A DNA stretch of 64,000 nucleotides from Diplolepis rosae (lineage: Eukaryota > Arthropoda > Insecta > Hymenoptera > Diplolepididae), in assembly GCA_030998225.1 (NCBI GenBank), contig JAPYXD010000522.1, positions 7,750,001-7,814,000 on the forward strand. Reading direction: 5' to 3'. The notes under the pieces were generated by a model, which was given only the letters and a program-made list of their open reading frames with translations, made no database searches and was not told where the DNA came from. Shown one piece after another: positions 34,301 through 45,837 of this stretch; the stretch's first letter is position 1, and each line of letters begins with the position of its first letter. The position numbers and the translations under genes were made by a program.

Positions 34301-37300
34301 TATAAAATAATAAATATATAAATAAATATAAATGTAAATAATAATAAAAAAATATAAAATAAATAATAAAATTTGAATCTAATTTTAAAATTTTGGAATA
34401 TTGTCGACTATTTTCGATTAGCCATGTTGGGAACCCGTGTGGAAATTTCGATAGGGGCCTAGTGGGGCCCTGGCGAGTTTGCCCTATTTCTAGTCGGGAT
34501 CTAACGTGGAAAACTAGTCAGGGCCCCGTCGGCAACATAAAGATTTTGTTGAGGTGGGCCCCACTAGACTTTCCAGTAGGGATTTAGTGAGGTCAGCCAT
34601 TACACTAGCCCATCTACAAAAAAGGACACCATTAGGGCCTTATTGGACCTCCGCATTGTATTTAAGGGCATATATCAGCAAAGACACGTTACCAATTTTG
34701 TTCAGGTATCTCATTGAAAAAATAATAAATAAAAAGGATTTTCCACACTGAGAGAAAAAGTACAGGAAAAAATTCGAGTTACGACTCTAATATTTACCGT
34801 TTTTAACGGCAACGAAGGGATATTCGCTTGGAAGGTTAAGTTTACTGTTTTCACAGTAAAAAATCTGTTTTCAAGCCAGGAATTTTTTTCTGAATAAATT
34901 GTCAGTACTTTTTCGTTGCACGTACACCGAAAATAAATCTCAGTAGGTTTCACTACTTTTTTTAATTTACTTTCCGTAATTCGTAAAGGCCCCAAATGTC
35001 ATTTTTGAAGTTGAGTGAACTGCAGGAACATAGGTAAATCAAATAAGAGCAGTAGTTGAGTCGATGAATATTCTTAGTACATTTCAAAACTTTATTTACT
35101 TTCAAGTAGACATTAACTTACTATTTTTAAATACACTTGCCTACAAACACACACTCCCCTCTACACTACACAAACGCACGTTTAGGTAAGTATTAAAAAT
35201 TTTTCTTAACGCTACGGGTTCGAACGCTCTCTACGTATATTTAACGCATTACTAACCTAACGATTAAGCCTCTTGGCTGCGCACGCTTGGAATACAAGAA
35301 AGAAAATAGCACTTATAACCTGCAACTACTGCAGGGCCATGTAAAAATGTGTTTGGGCCCCGTGTAATCGGGAATTTTTAAATTTTATGCCAATTTATGA
35401 TTCTGATTAAAATTTTTAAGATTTTTAATTATTAAATGGATTTTCTATAAAATATAATATTTTTGAGTTAAAGAACGTTACATAATTAAAAGAATTATAT
35501 AAATTTTAGAAGCATTAATTTTTATTATTTTATATTAGTGATACTTTATAGAGGTTATGATTCCTTTATTTTTTTTTTTCAAGAGTAAAATCAACGTATG
35601 TTCAGAATCTAACAAATTTGAATTTTTTCAATTCCAAAAATATGATGAAACTTTTGAATCAAGAAAATGATCTCATAACGAAATTATGCATTCAAGTTCG
35701 CAATAAGAAATTCCAACTAATGGAGTACTATTAATAGTATATTACGTGCCTAGGCGCACAATGAGGGTCATTGCGTGACGAGCGACAATGCTCGCAGGAG
35801 ATCGAAGCCAAGGCGTAGTCGAGGTGTAGCCGATGCGTAGTCGAGACGTATCTGAGGCAAAGCCGAGACGAATCCGAGACGCGATCAGTCCTGCGAGCAT
35901 TGTCGCGAGTCTCGTAATTTCCCGAATTGTGTGCATTGGCACGTATTCTATTTTATGTGACTTCGGTGTGTATACGAGTTTTTATGCGTACACTCGAATC
36001 TAATCTAGTATTGTAGTTGTTTGCGGCGCTAGTCATTACACTTGATATTTTGCGACTTGTCCCGGCCATTTTGATTTTATCGATCTAGTGTAGTAGTAGC
36101 GGATTTTAATAGACGCATCCGCAGTTCAAATATACAAGGCTTTGTCAGTAGGGTGCTAACGCTGTACGAAGAAGAATAAGAAGAAGATTGTGCTCCGCTG
36201 TATGGCTATAGGCACATGCGCATTCCAATTTTTACATTACATTCCTCTGTAGCGCAATACACCACATTGCGCTACTCTTAACTGTAGCGGAAAAACGAGT
36301 TTACGCGCTGGAGGCACATAATAGTATATTATGTGCCTGGGCACACAATGAGGGTGATTGCGTGACGAGCGACAATGTTCGCAGGAGATCAAAGCCAAGG
36401 CGTAGTCGAGGCGCGATCAGTCCTGCGAGCATTGTCGCGAGTCTCGCAATGTCCCGAATTGTGTGCATTGGTACATATTCTATTTTATGTGACTGTGGTG
36501 CGGATACGAGTTTTTATGCGTACATTGGAATCTAATCTAGTACTTATTGTAGTTGTTTGCTGTGCTAGTTGTACGAAGCGGGCGCAAATTGGCGACTAGT
36601 CCCGGCCATTTTGATTTTATCGGTCTTGTGTAGTAGTCAGTGCTAACGTTGTACGAAGAAGAAGTGAGAAGAATAAGAAATAGATTGCGTTCCGCTGTGA
36701 CTATAATGCGCATGTGCAGTTCAATTTCTACATTGTATTCCTCTGTAACGGAATATACAACATTGCTTTACTCTCAGCTGTAACGGAAAAACGAGTTTCC
36801 GCGGCTGAGGCACATAAATAGATTTTCCATACTTAAGCGAAACAAGAAATTCCTCACCAGCACCTGACAGGGCCCCTGTCAGTTTTTTCTGGCCTAGAAA
36901 TACCAATCGGGTGCTAACAGTGCCCCTATCAGTTTTTTCTATATTAGAAAATTCTAGTCCGGGTCCCACTAGAACCAAACTTGAAATAAGGAAAGATAGG
37001 GAAATTTCTACACGGAAATTAAAATTTTGACGTTAGATTTGAATTCATCGACATCAAACATTTTAAGAAAAAGACTTGCACGTAAGATATATTTTCTGTT
37101 ATAAAAATGAAAGAAATCACATCAGTTTTTTCAATAATCTCACTCATAATACGAAAAATATTTTTTTTTTATCAGCATTGTGCATTTTGACATCTTAACT
37201 TCTCCGGCTTTCAAAAAATCCTTTCTTTCTTTATATATTTAATACGTTAAATATTGGTCCGAAATTTTGATTATCAAAAGTTTATAAGATTTTCAAATCC

Positions 37301-40300
37301 AGGGATCTCAAAAACCCTGTTTTGTACTAAGTTTCATGAAAATCGGAAGGATTGTTTTTGAGTTGGAAGAAAAAAGTAATATTTTATATTAAGACCATCC
37401 ATCCTCAAAAATTGTATAGTTAATTTAATTAGAATTAAAATAATTACCATCGCGAAAGTTTCGGGTTTGAATTCAATTCGAGTGAATTAGAAATATGATT
37501 TTAAACTAATCCAAAAAACGTTTTAAATTTTTGTTGGTTGCAAATCGGTTGAAAATCATTCCGAATGAATCCGAGGTCGGAATGATTAGAATTGGAAATT
37601 CGGTTTAGATGAATCTGGGCTCAGATTATTTCGGATTAATTTGGATTAAATTCTCGGAATGAACTGGGATGGATCGGATTTATTTCGTTATTCGTTAGGA
37701 TTTAATTCCTTTCCGAAAATTTCGTTACATTGAATAAAGAATAAAAATTTTGTACGATTTTATTTGGATTGGAAACCTTGAATTAATTCCGATTTTTTCT
37801 AAATTATTCGGATTAAAAATCCGTATTGAGTTTTATTAAATTTCAGCTGATTTGCATGGAGTGAAATTGAAAACCTTTTCTCGAATTAATGTGGAATAGG
37901 ATGGGATAAAAACCCATTCAACACATTCACCGCATCAAAAAAAATTTCAAGTTGGTTTAGAATGATTCAGAATGATTTGGAATAGCTCGAATTCGCTAGA
38001 ATTGAATTCTCTTTCGTAACTTTGTCCAAGGTAGTACAAAGCAGTTATCAAAAGATATTTGAATGAATAGTTAACCATAAATATCAGATATTTTATGTTA
38101 AGTTGTAGAATATAATAGCCTATGCGAGTAACCATAGTGAGTACTGCAAGGTAAACAGTAGGAATCATGCCTAGAGCAAAGTGAGCTAATTGAACTGGAG
38201 AACATACATCAGTTCATGTATAATCGTGTTGTAGTTGTTTCGAAGGAGTTTGATATTCATTTGCGTACATATATACATTATCTATTCATAACTATGAGAG
38301 TCTTGTATGCCGTTCCACATCAGTTAAATCAATAACAAGAACATATATTGTTTCCTCTTTTTTTTTGAGAAATTATATTATCCTAATTTACTTTGCGTTT
38401 AGAAATTTCTGCAGGAATTTTCAGAAATACATAACTGAAGCTTTATAAAGTTACAATTTCATAAAATTAAAATAAATTTAAGAAAATTTAATTAGAAATT
38501 ACTGAATATTCCGATACCTGTAGCTGGGAATTCAGCAAACTTGAAAAGAATAAATTCGCTCGCTTCGCTTGTAAGGTTGAGCTCGATTTTTATTTTACGT
38601 CCATTATAGCCACATTTGTATTTAAAAATGATATTTTTCATTAATAAACAAAAGATATAACTCCTCTAAAAAAATATTTGAGAGAAAATTTGTAGATTTT
38701 TTCTAAACGAACTATTTTGTTACTCAACATTTTTTTTCGTATCCTGCATAGATTTGGTGCAAAATGAAATTTTTTATTTTTTATAATATTTTTTACGATT
38801 TAAATGAAAACTACGTGTCCGATCAAGAAATGATCTCAAGTAAATTTGTATATCTTCTTGAGATGACCAATTTTGTCCCCAAGATTTTTTTTTATATCGC
38901 GTATAGTTTCAGTTCCATGTAAATGAAAATTCTGAACAGTCTCGTAATTTCAAGTTAAACTGAAGAATTCAGTAAATTTCCCAAATTTTAGTCAATATTT
39001 AGTAAATTTGAAATACCTTTCCTTAAAATTATTCTAAGTTTTATAAAATTTTCTGTTACATTTGTAAATTGTAAATCTCGTAAATTTCAGAACATTTCCA
39101 ACGATGTATTTCAATTTATAAATTTATAAAGTCCTCGTCTTATCAAGACTTCTCAATAAATAATAGTTTGAAAGTATTAAAGTTTGAAGTCGCTGCAAAT
39201 ACGTTTATTCTTTAATAATTAAATATATATTCATTCATTCATTATTGAAAACACATTCCTGATCCCCAAGTGTTCTTGTAGATTGAATATTTTAATATGT
39301 TTCAAATTAAAAATTAAATTGCATTTGTTGATCCACCTTGTTTTCGTTCCACTGGCTTTTTATAGTTCTGTTGATTTTTACTGATTCAGGAAGTATTTCG
39401 ATTTTTTATTTGTGCTTCATTTATAGAATATTAATTTTTACAATAGAACTAATTAAGAACACGGAGAAACTTTTTATAGCAATATATGTTTTATTATATA
39501 ATGATAATTCTAAAAATCTGCCCGCTTCGCGGGCACATTCTCATCGCGCGCTTCGCGCGCAGCTCGCTTCGCTCGCAAGTTTGAGCACGCCTAGGGCGCG
39601 CGATTCGATCGTCGCGCTTCGCGCTCCGTAATACTCGATCGTCGCGCTGCGTGCTCCGGAATTTTTGAACGTCGCGCTTCGCGCTCCGTTCTTTCTGGAC
39701 CTCGCGCTTCGCGCTCGGTCTTGTGCTCTTCGCATACATTTAAGTTTATTTCTTATATTTTGATACTGAAGCTCAAACCAATTTTATAATAATATTACAG
39801 ATGATGTGAATTACACATTTTCTCAAAGTCACTGAATTTCTTTTTGAATTTAAGTGAAACAGGAAATTCAATTTACTTAAGGCTCTATCGGCCTTAAGGA
39901 ACACATTCTCATCATGACACTCGCGCTTCGCGCTCGATTTTCTGTATACATTTCAGTATAACTTTTTAATAAATTACATGATTAAAAGAATTTACTTTCT
40001 TCCACATATCTAAAAAGGAAAAACAATCGTAGACTTTATTTAAGGAAACAATTTTGCAGAACAACGCTTATTTCGTATCTCACATATTTTGGTGAAAAAA
40101 ATCGAATTTTTTCAATATTAAAAATCAAAACATAAAATATACATCCTGTCCCGAAATTTCTTTATCAGAATTTGTAGACCTCATTTAGGCAAACAATTTT
40201 CCATCTAAATGTTTTTTTTGCATCTCACATATTTTGTCTAAAAAATGGAATTTTTTCATTTTTATCGTATTTTTTGGAATTGAAACGAAAAATATATGTT

Positions 40301-43300
40301 TTTTCAGAAACTGCGCCAGACAAAATTTGTAGATCTTTTTGAAACGAACAACTTTGTATTCTTACGTTTTTTTGGTATTTCCAATATTATTGTTAAAAAA
40401 TTGAATTTTGGATTTTCAATAGTTTTTTTTTTAATTAAAAAGAAAAATATGCATCTTATGAAAAAATGTTATAATTCAAATTTGTAGGCCTTTATGTATT
40501 CAATAATATTGTATCATAACGTTTTTTCGTATCTCGTATAATTTAACTGGAAAATGGAATTTTGATATTGACTTTTTTCGAATTTGAATATGCTGTAACA
40601 TTTCTAATTTTGATTTAATCAAAAAATGTTATTAGGATAATTTGTAGAGATTTATGAGCACTATCAAAAACCAGGATTGGAATTTTTGATTTTTTCAAAA
40701 AATTATTTTCAAAAACATAAAAGTAGTGCTCCATCCCTCAATTTTGATTGGATGTGGCTGGTTAACGAACTTGTCCTTACTTTTTCGGCTCCGATAAAGT
40801 GTACCAAAGCTCAATTCAATCTGATAATTCTATCGAGAGTTATGCGGCACACGACCTACTACAGACAGACAGACAGACACTTTCGTAAAAACCATTTTTT
40901 CTGACTCAGGGGGTCTCAAAACGTAAAGATTTGATGAAAATTTCGAAAGTCATTTTTCACATAAAACCAATACCTTCTCATCCATGATGAGAATGTAAAA
41001 ATCTGGCCACGTTTTTCTCTATCGGCGCCCCGCCAAAATTTCTGCACGGGTAGCTCCACACGGAGAAAAATAGATAGTAAACCGCAATATCTTGATATTA
41101 GCAGATAATGTATTTGCGATTTAACTATGGGACAGCCATCTAGATATTGAAACAAAGTATCTGTAGATATTAAAAAAAAATGTGTTATTTCACAATATCT
41201 AAGGTATTAAATTAAAGAACCCAATATGTTAATTTGAAATATCTCAGATCTTAAACTAACATACATTAGATATCAGGTTATACTATTTGAGATATTAAAC
41301 TGTAATATCTTAGATAATTAAAGTCAATATTTATGTCATTGAATGCAATTGTCTAATAATTATGTAAAAATACTGATTGAAAAATTGAAAGAAAACATGA
41401 AATTAAGAAAATATAACATGATGTAAATAATGATTGATCAAGGAATTCAAAATTTTCTTATAATCTCCTTTTTTTCTCGAATTCCTCGATCTAAGAGTTT
41501 TCGCAAGTCCATATTTTGTTGATTATTATTCTCAAAGTCAAGGCAACCTGTTAATAAATGGAGATTATCAAAACGTTCAACATAATTGTAAAGATTTGGA
41601 AATTATTACGAATTCCAGTAAATAAATTCCGATTCGATGTTGAATTTAAAAACGGCTACATAAAGAACGAGTTATTGAGAGGTTAGAAAATTCATTTCAA
41701 ATATTGAAGGTATAAAAATGATATAGTTATATAGATAGATACTTACTGATTTCAGTACTGGTAATATAAAAATTTTTCAAAAATCACACCTCAAAGCTTC
41801 ATATAGACACAACATTATTATTTCAGTGTCGAAACCAAAAACCATGCGACCGGCAAAACTATGGGCGAGCGCGATAGACAAATTACATGGAATTCAAAGA
41901 CTCTGATCACGTGACTTTTCCTCGGGCACGTGCACGCTACTGTTTATAAAAATCTTAGATATTAAAGTTTAATATCTAATATTGTAAATTTTGAATATAA
42001 ACTGTTATTGGTGATTAATATTTTGTATATTTAAAAGAATATATTAGATATTATGTAGTATAATCTAGATGATATAAGGTAATATCCAACATTCTAGTAT
42101 CTTATTTTTAGTATCTATTTTCCTCAGTGCATAGTTTGATATTTAAAGTAGTAATTTCTTAAAAACTGACGTTATATCCTCGTTTCCTGACTTTTAGTAT
42201 TGTAAAAATAAATATAATAATACTAAATTTTACAATGAAGAGTTTCTCCGTGTGAGAATGTGCCCGCAAAGCGAGCAGATTTTTTTTCTACAATTTTTGA
42301 ACATCTCTATACACATAAGTGGAAGTAGTTTTTCCGGATACGAAACGTATAATTAATTATGATTTCTTCACTTTGTCCCCGTTTTTAGGTCTTCAAGTAT
42401 AGAGTGTAATTTTAAACTCTCGTATTATATCTCTTAGGTTTACGCTAATAATTATTACCTGAATGTAAGTATTTTGCATTCATAAAGCATTCGGATAAGC
42501 TTGTTCAACGACACGTAGGCGGAGTGCTTCTATAATAGTTTAAATTATATAGGAATGGGAGGGGAAAACTACTAGTTATTACACTTTATCGATAAGCTTC
42601 GTGGTCAACCAGAATGCACCTATCAATTAAATACCACATTGATGATCATTTGTATGCAAACAGAAACAGAACAATATCTGAATATTGCTGATCTCAAAAT
42701 AACTTGTTCCTTCTAATAACAGTTATTGCAATGTAAAAAAATAATTACAAAAGTATCTACGAAAAAATATTCATTGCAAATTATTTATTGAACTTTGTTA
42801 CTCGTATTTGCAAGTGTTGAAATAATTCACGAGTTTCAAGCCTATCTTGAAAATTTAATTAAAACCTCTAATTAATTGTATGTAAATATATGCTTTATTC
42901 AAAACCAGAAAACAAATCGAATAACCAAATTTATTGGCTTTTTATGATTAATTCCAAGTCAAAGTTCTTGAATTGAGTTTTAATTTGGAAGAAAGTCTCG
43001 GAATTGTATTTTCAAACAATTTGTATTGCCTATTTCAAAAATTTTATGACTTGAAGTATAATTGCACTATCGTCTCTTAACATAAATCAGGGTAAACATT
43101 TGAGCTAGATTTAAGTTTTCAACATCCCTAAGTGGCAAACTGTTAGAATATTCAGAACGTTACTTTCGCGATGGTGAGTGCTAATGTAGAGAAATTTAAA
43201 TCAATCTTTTACATTTGCATAAAGCAGTTCTTTGATACGTGAACTGTGACTGGCACTTTCAAATATAGATTCCGTGACGAAAAATTCTTTCTCGAATTCT

Positions 43301-45837
43301 AATTAATGGAAAGAAATGTCCAATAATTGGAAGTTGAAATCATTCCTAAATATGATTCTATATTTAAGAATACTATTTCTGAGTAAATACATACATCAAT
43401 TTAATTAATTAATGTTACAGATATTATTTCACTTATTTTATTGGCATTCAAATTATCGATCAAGTTATTTAAAAGGACATTGCTCTATGTATTTCAATTT
43501 TTAAATAAAGCTCTCTGAATAAAAATATATAGTATATAGTTTCTTCATCTAGTACAAACTAAAGTTCACAAGTTCATAAGTTTCTCTCGGCGTACTTATT
43601 AATTAAAGTTGAGACAAGGACTATACATATATATATATACCATATATATACATTATTAAAGTTAACACAAATAAGCATTCCTTATTGAAACTGACTTCTG
43701 TACTGTTTTAAAAAAAAAAATCAATGCATATACGATCTCAGAATTTTAATTCGAATTCGGGCATTTGACAATTAATTAATTAAAATTGAATTTTCAAACT
43801 CCTATTGGTCCTTTAAAAATGTATGACATTTGACTTCTTATAAGACATTATTCTAAATCAAATATACTCTTCTGAATATTTTTTGAAAATTGACCTTTAA
43901 CTTTATACTCTCTAAATCTATATCAGTCAAAATCTACTGATTATAAGTTAAATTTCACCGATTACTTTAATGAAAATGAACTGATTTAACAGTCAAAAGT
44001 TGTTTTTCCACTGATGAATCAGTGAAAATTAACTGATTTGACAGCGAAAAAGATCATTTTCACTGATGAATCAGTAAAAGGGCAAATTACTGATTCAATA
44101 AATGAAAACTTGACTGATTCAGATGTAGAGAGTACACTATTAAAGTTTCTTAAAATTTAATAACTTTATTGTCTGTAGTCGACAATTGATTTGATTTTTG
44201 GTTCACTGTTAGAAAAAACTTCAACTACTTTTAGTTAAAGCTCTATTCAATTATAGTTGAACAATACATTTTTGTTGATTCAATTCAATTTTGGTCGGAT
44301 GTTGCTGGTTAACGAACTCGTCCTTACTTTTTCGGTTCCGATAAAGTATGCCAAAGCTCAATTCAATCCGATAATTCTATCGAAAGTTATCGGGTATACG
44401 GAGCCAAAAAAGTAAGGACAAGTTCGTTAACTAGCCAGATCCAACAAAAATTGTGGAAATAAGAGCATTTTTTGTGTTTTTGAAAAAAACTTTATACAAA
44501 AATCCAAAATTCCAATACTCGTTTCTGATAATGCTCATAAATCTCTACCAATTATCCTAATAACATTTTTCGATTGGGCTAAAATTACGAAAGTTACAGT
44601 ATAATAAAACTTAAAACAATATCTAAATTCCATTTTCCAGTTAAATTATACGATTCGAGAAAACATTATTATACAAAATTGTTTACTAGAAAAAGATCTA
44701 AAATTTGAATCGCCACATTTTTTTATAAGATGTATATTTTTTATTTTAATTTTAAAAAATATAAAATATAATAATGAAAACATTGAAAACTCAATTTTTA
44801 AACCACAATATGTGAAACACAAAAAAGTCGTGGGAATGCAAAATTATTCGCTTTAATAAGGTCTACAAATTTTGTTTGACACAGTTTCTGATAAAATGTA
44901 TATTTTTCTTTTTAATTTAAAAAAATACTGTTGAAAATCGAAAATTCAATTTTTTAATCATAATATGTGAAATACGAAAAAAAACGTAAGAATGCAAAAT
45001 TACTGGCTTCAATAAAGTCTATAAAAATTGTCTGACACTGTTTCTGATGCAATGTAAATTTTTCATTTTAATTTAAGAACATACAGTTGAAAACTGAAAT
45101 TTTAATTTTTTAATCATAATATGTGAAATACGAAAAAAAACGTAAGAATGCAAAACTGCTTGCTTCAGTTAAGTCTATAAATTTTATCTTACACAGTTTC
45201 TGATAAAATGTATATTTTATGTTTTGATTTAAAAAAAAACCGTATTTAGAATCAAAAATTCAATTAAAAAAAAAAAAATATGTGACATACAAAAAAAGTG
45301 TTGAGATAGAAAATTATTCACCTAAACGAGGTCTCAAAATTCTCAGGAGGACATTTTTTGACAAGATGTATATATTATGTTTTGATTTTTAAAAAACACT
45401 ATTGAGAATCAAAAATTTAATTTTTTAACAAAAATATGTGAGATACAAAAAAAATGTTAAGGTGGAAAATCATTTGCCTAAATGAGGTCTACGAATTCTC
45501 ATCAGGGCATTTTTTGGCAAGAGATATATTTTATGTTTTAATTTCAAAAAACGCTATTGAAAATTAAAATGTCCATTTCTTAACCATAATACGTGAGATA
45601 CGAAAAAAGCGATAAAATGCAAAATCAATTGCTTAAGTAAAGTCTATGAATTTTTCTTCTTTTTGAGATATTTTGTATAAAATAAATAAATTAATTTATA
45701 TATATATAATTTGTTTGCAGGTAAAGGTGCATGTCCCCTGAGGCAATTTCAATGTGCAAACGGAAGATGCATACCAGTGTCGTGGGTCGGTGATAAATTT
45801 GATGACTGTGGTGACAATTCTGATGAAGATGGCAAGG
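28325..45837 (+). CDS. LDL-receptor class A domain protein, first two coding exons (partial)
   Basis: Exon 1 (28325-28454) starts ATG in a good context (GGACATGG) and encodes 43 codons with a hydrophobic stretch [15 protein letters not shown] (residues about 20-34), a likely signal peptide, ending before AFSTE. It ends in phase 1 (donor GAAA|GTAAGT). Exon 2 (45721-45837, acceptor TTTGTTTGCAG, donor AAGG|GTAAGG) joins in frame and is a symmetric phase 1-1 exon coding one LDLa module: [33 protein letters not shown]. Such exons are the usual building blocks of LDLR/LRP-type receptors, which bind lipoproteins or other ligands with Ca2+. The fourth Cys of the module is replaced by Gly (WVGD where the family has WxCD). 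The intron is 17,266 bp. No later exon was found in the window, so the family member (LRP, lipophorin receptor or another LDLa protein) cannot be named. Confidence 0.8.
28797..29121 (-). mobile_element. CTCTCT-MITE copy 1 (long, eroded ends)
   Basis: The left end has decayed to TTTAAATCAAAATCAGTCAA and the right end to GATTTAGAAAG. It is longer than typical because the module AGTAATCAGTGAAATT, then TGATTTGCAGTA occurs twice. It lies in intron 1 of the LDLa gene. Confidence 0.7.
29122..30739. other. Intronic gap without recognised repeats
   Basis: A+T-rich intron sequence of the LDLa gene. A minus-strand 67-codon frame at 30083-30286 has no family resemblance. Confidence 0.35.
30740..31010 (-). 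mobile_element. CTCTCT-MITE copy 2
   Basis: Left end CTCTAAATCTGAATCAGTCG (two bases short), right end GACTCAGATTTAGAGAG. The right flank reads CA instead of TA. Long form (about 271 bp). Confidence 0.8.
31421..31616 (+). mobile_element. CTCTCT-MITE copy 3 (right end lost)
   Basis: TA precedes CTCTCTAAATTTGAATCAGT. The copy follows the family up to AATCAGTGAAAA, then stops abruptly; the right TIR is missing. Confidence 0.75.
31640..32000 (+). repeat. Dispersed repeat, partner at 51520-51930
   Basis: This segment and 51520-51930 match in the same direction (CAGTACTT, then TCACTAGGTAACCCT/CACCAGGTATCCCT, AATCCTC(G/C)CAGGGTTACCTC, GATTCTGTTGCGAGTTAT). Both keep a short open frame starting MILLRV and including [11 protein letters not shown]. 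No family recognised. Confidence 0.55.
32541..33124. other. Intronic gap without recognised features
   Basis: A+T-rich sequence in intron 1 of the LDLa gene; nothing recognised. Confidence 0.35.
33125..33345 (-). mobile_element. CTCTCT-MITE copy 4
   Basis: A complete short-form copy (221 bp) between TA dinucleotides: CTCTCTAAATCTGAATCAGT at the left, ACTGATTCAGATTTAGAGAG at the right. It is one of the cleanest copies for defining the ends. Confidence 0.88.
33346..35734. other. Intronic stretch, mostly without recognised features
   Basis: Contains low-complexity AATAATAAATA sequence at 34255-34375 and a G+C-richer patch at 34420-34620 with repeated GGGGCC(C/T)AGT-like words. A CACTGAGAGAAAAAGTACAG near 34747 resembles the CACTGAGAAAA ends of the elements at 41059 and 50310, but no partner end was found. 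Confidence 0.35.
35735..36318. repeat. Tandem unit 1 of a palindromic element with an 11-bp minisatellite
   Basis: Starts (A)TATTACGTGCCTAGGCGCAC and ends GGAGGCACATAATA. It contains an inverted pair CGACAATGCTCGCAGGA (35783-35799) and TCCTGCGAGCATTGTCG (about 35889-35905). The loop between holds seven 11-bp units (35813-35885; GCGTAGTCGAG, GTGTAGCCGAT, GCGTAGTCGAG, ACGTATCTGAG, GCAAAGCCGAG, ACGAATCCGAG, and a partial unit). Confidence 0.7.
36319..36819. repeat. Tandem unit 2 of the same element
   Basis: Repeats the previous unit from ATATTATGTGCCTGGGCACA to GAGGCACATAAATA. The hairpin arms are kept (CGACAATGTTCGCAGGA with one change, and TCCTGCGAGCATTGTCG), but the loop has only one 11-bp unit. 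The unit junction AGGCACATAATAGTATATTATGTGCCT-like sequence is itself palindromic. A truncated third copy is at 15427-15645. Confidence 0.7.
36820..38589. other. Intronic stretch without recognised genes
   Basis: At 37450-37700 there are many degenerate GGATT(A/T)ATT and GAATGATT words, a low-complexity patch. A short motif pair CCTGTCAGTTTTTTCT/CCTATCAGTTTTTTCT occurs at 36885 and 36935. Nothing else recognised. Confidence 0.35.
38590..39480 (+). repeat. Degenerate start of the ~155-bp repeat block
   Basis: Units resembling those at 40020-40660 occur near 38690-38900 (AAATTTGTAGATTTT, TTTTTTTCGTATCC, then AAATTTGTATATCTT, TTTTTTTATATCGCG). The remainder is A+T-rich without features. Confidence 0.45.
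39519..39735. repeat. Cluster of GCGCTTCGCGC hairpins (~30-bp tandem units)
   Basis: On the minus strand, four units of about 30 bp start (G)GAGCGCGAAGCGCGA. They are followed by two different hairpins, GCGAGCGAAGCGAGC-type and GCGCGCGAAGCGCGC, and last GCCCGCGAAGCGGGC. Each is a short perfect inverted repeat with a GAA/TTC centre. The surrounding sequence is A+T-rich, so the G+C content rises sharply here. A similar unit is at about 39922-39937. Confidence 0.65.
40020..40900 (+). repeat. ~155-bp tandem repeat block, forward, with a conserved tail
   Basis: About five units share AAATTTGTAGACCT, AACAATTTT, then TTTTTTCGTATCTCACATAT and AAAATGGAATTTT. The block ends in a longer conserved tail (GGTTAACGAACTTGTCCTTA, CCGATAAAGTGTACCAAAGC) and a CAGACAGACAGACAGACA microsatellite (40862-40879). 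The block and its tail return in inverse orientation at 44290-45655. Confidence 0.65.
41059..42129. mobile_element. TIR element with CACxGAGGAAAATAGATA ends
   Basis: The left end CACGGAGAAAAATAGATAGT and the inverted right end CACTGAGGAAAATAGATACT bound 1071 bp. ATATCT/AGATAT motifs recur throughout. It shares the CACTGAGAAAA core and an internal patch (AACCGGCAA-like, CACGTGACTTT) with the element at 50310-50920. No coding capacity. Confidence 0.55.
42130..43907. other. Intronic A+T-rich stretch
   Basis: Nothing recognised apart from a (TA)n-like patch at 43627-43650 and a GTGCCCGCAAAGCGAGCAG motif at 42258 that resembles the ends of the hairpin cluster at 39519. Confidence 0.35.
43908..44132 (+). 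mobile_element. CTCTCT-MITE copy 5
   Basis: A short-form copy (225 bp) with CTCTCTAAATCTATATCAGT and GACTGATTCAGATGTAGAGAG between TA dinucleotides. Confidence 0.85.
44290..45655 (-). repeat. ~155-bp tandem repeat block, reverse orientation
   Basis: Read on the minus strand this repeats the unit of 40020-40660 about seven or eight times (CGTATTTCACATATT, AAATTTGTAGACCTTATT) and includes the same conserved tail (GTTAACGAACTTGTCCTTAC, here at 44410-44432 reversed, with a second tail copy forward at 44305-44395). It lies just before exon 2 of the LDLa gene. Confidence 0.65.

Noticed and set aside
39494..39739. A small Arg/Ser-rich protein on the minus strand
   Set aside because: The frame is produced by tandem GCGCGAAGCGCG hairpin units; there is no independent coding signal.
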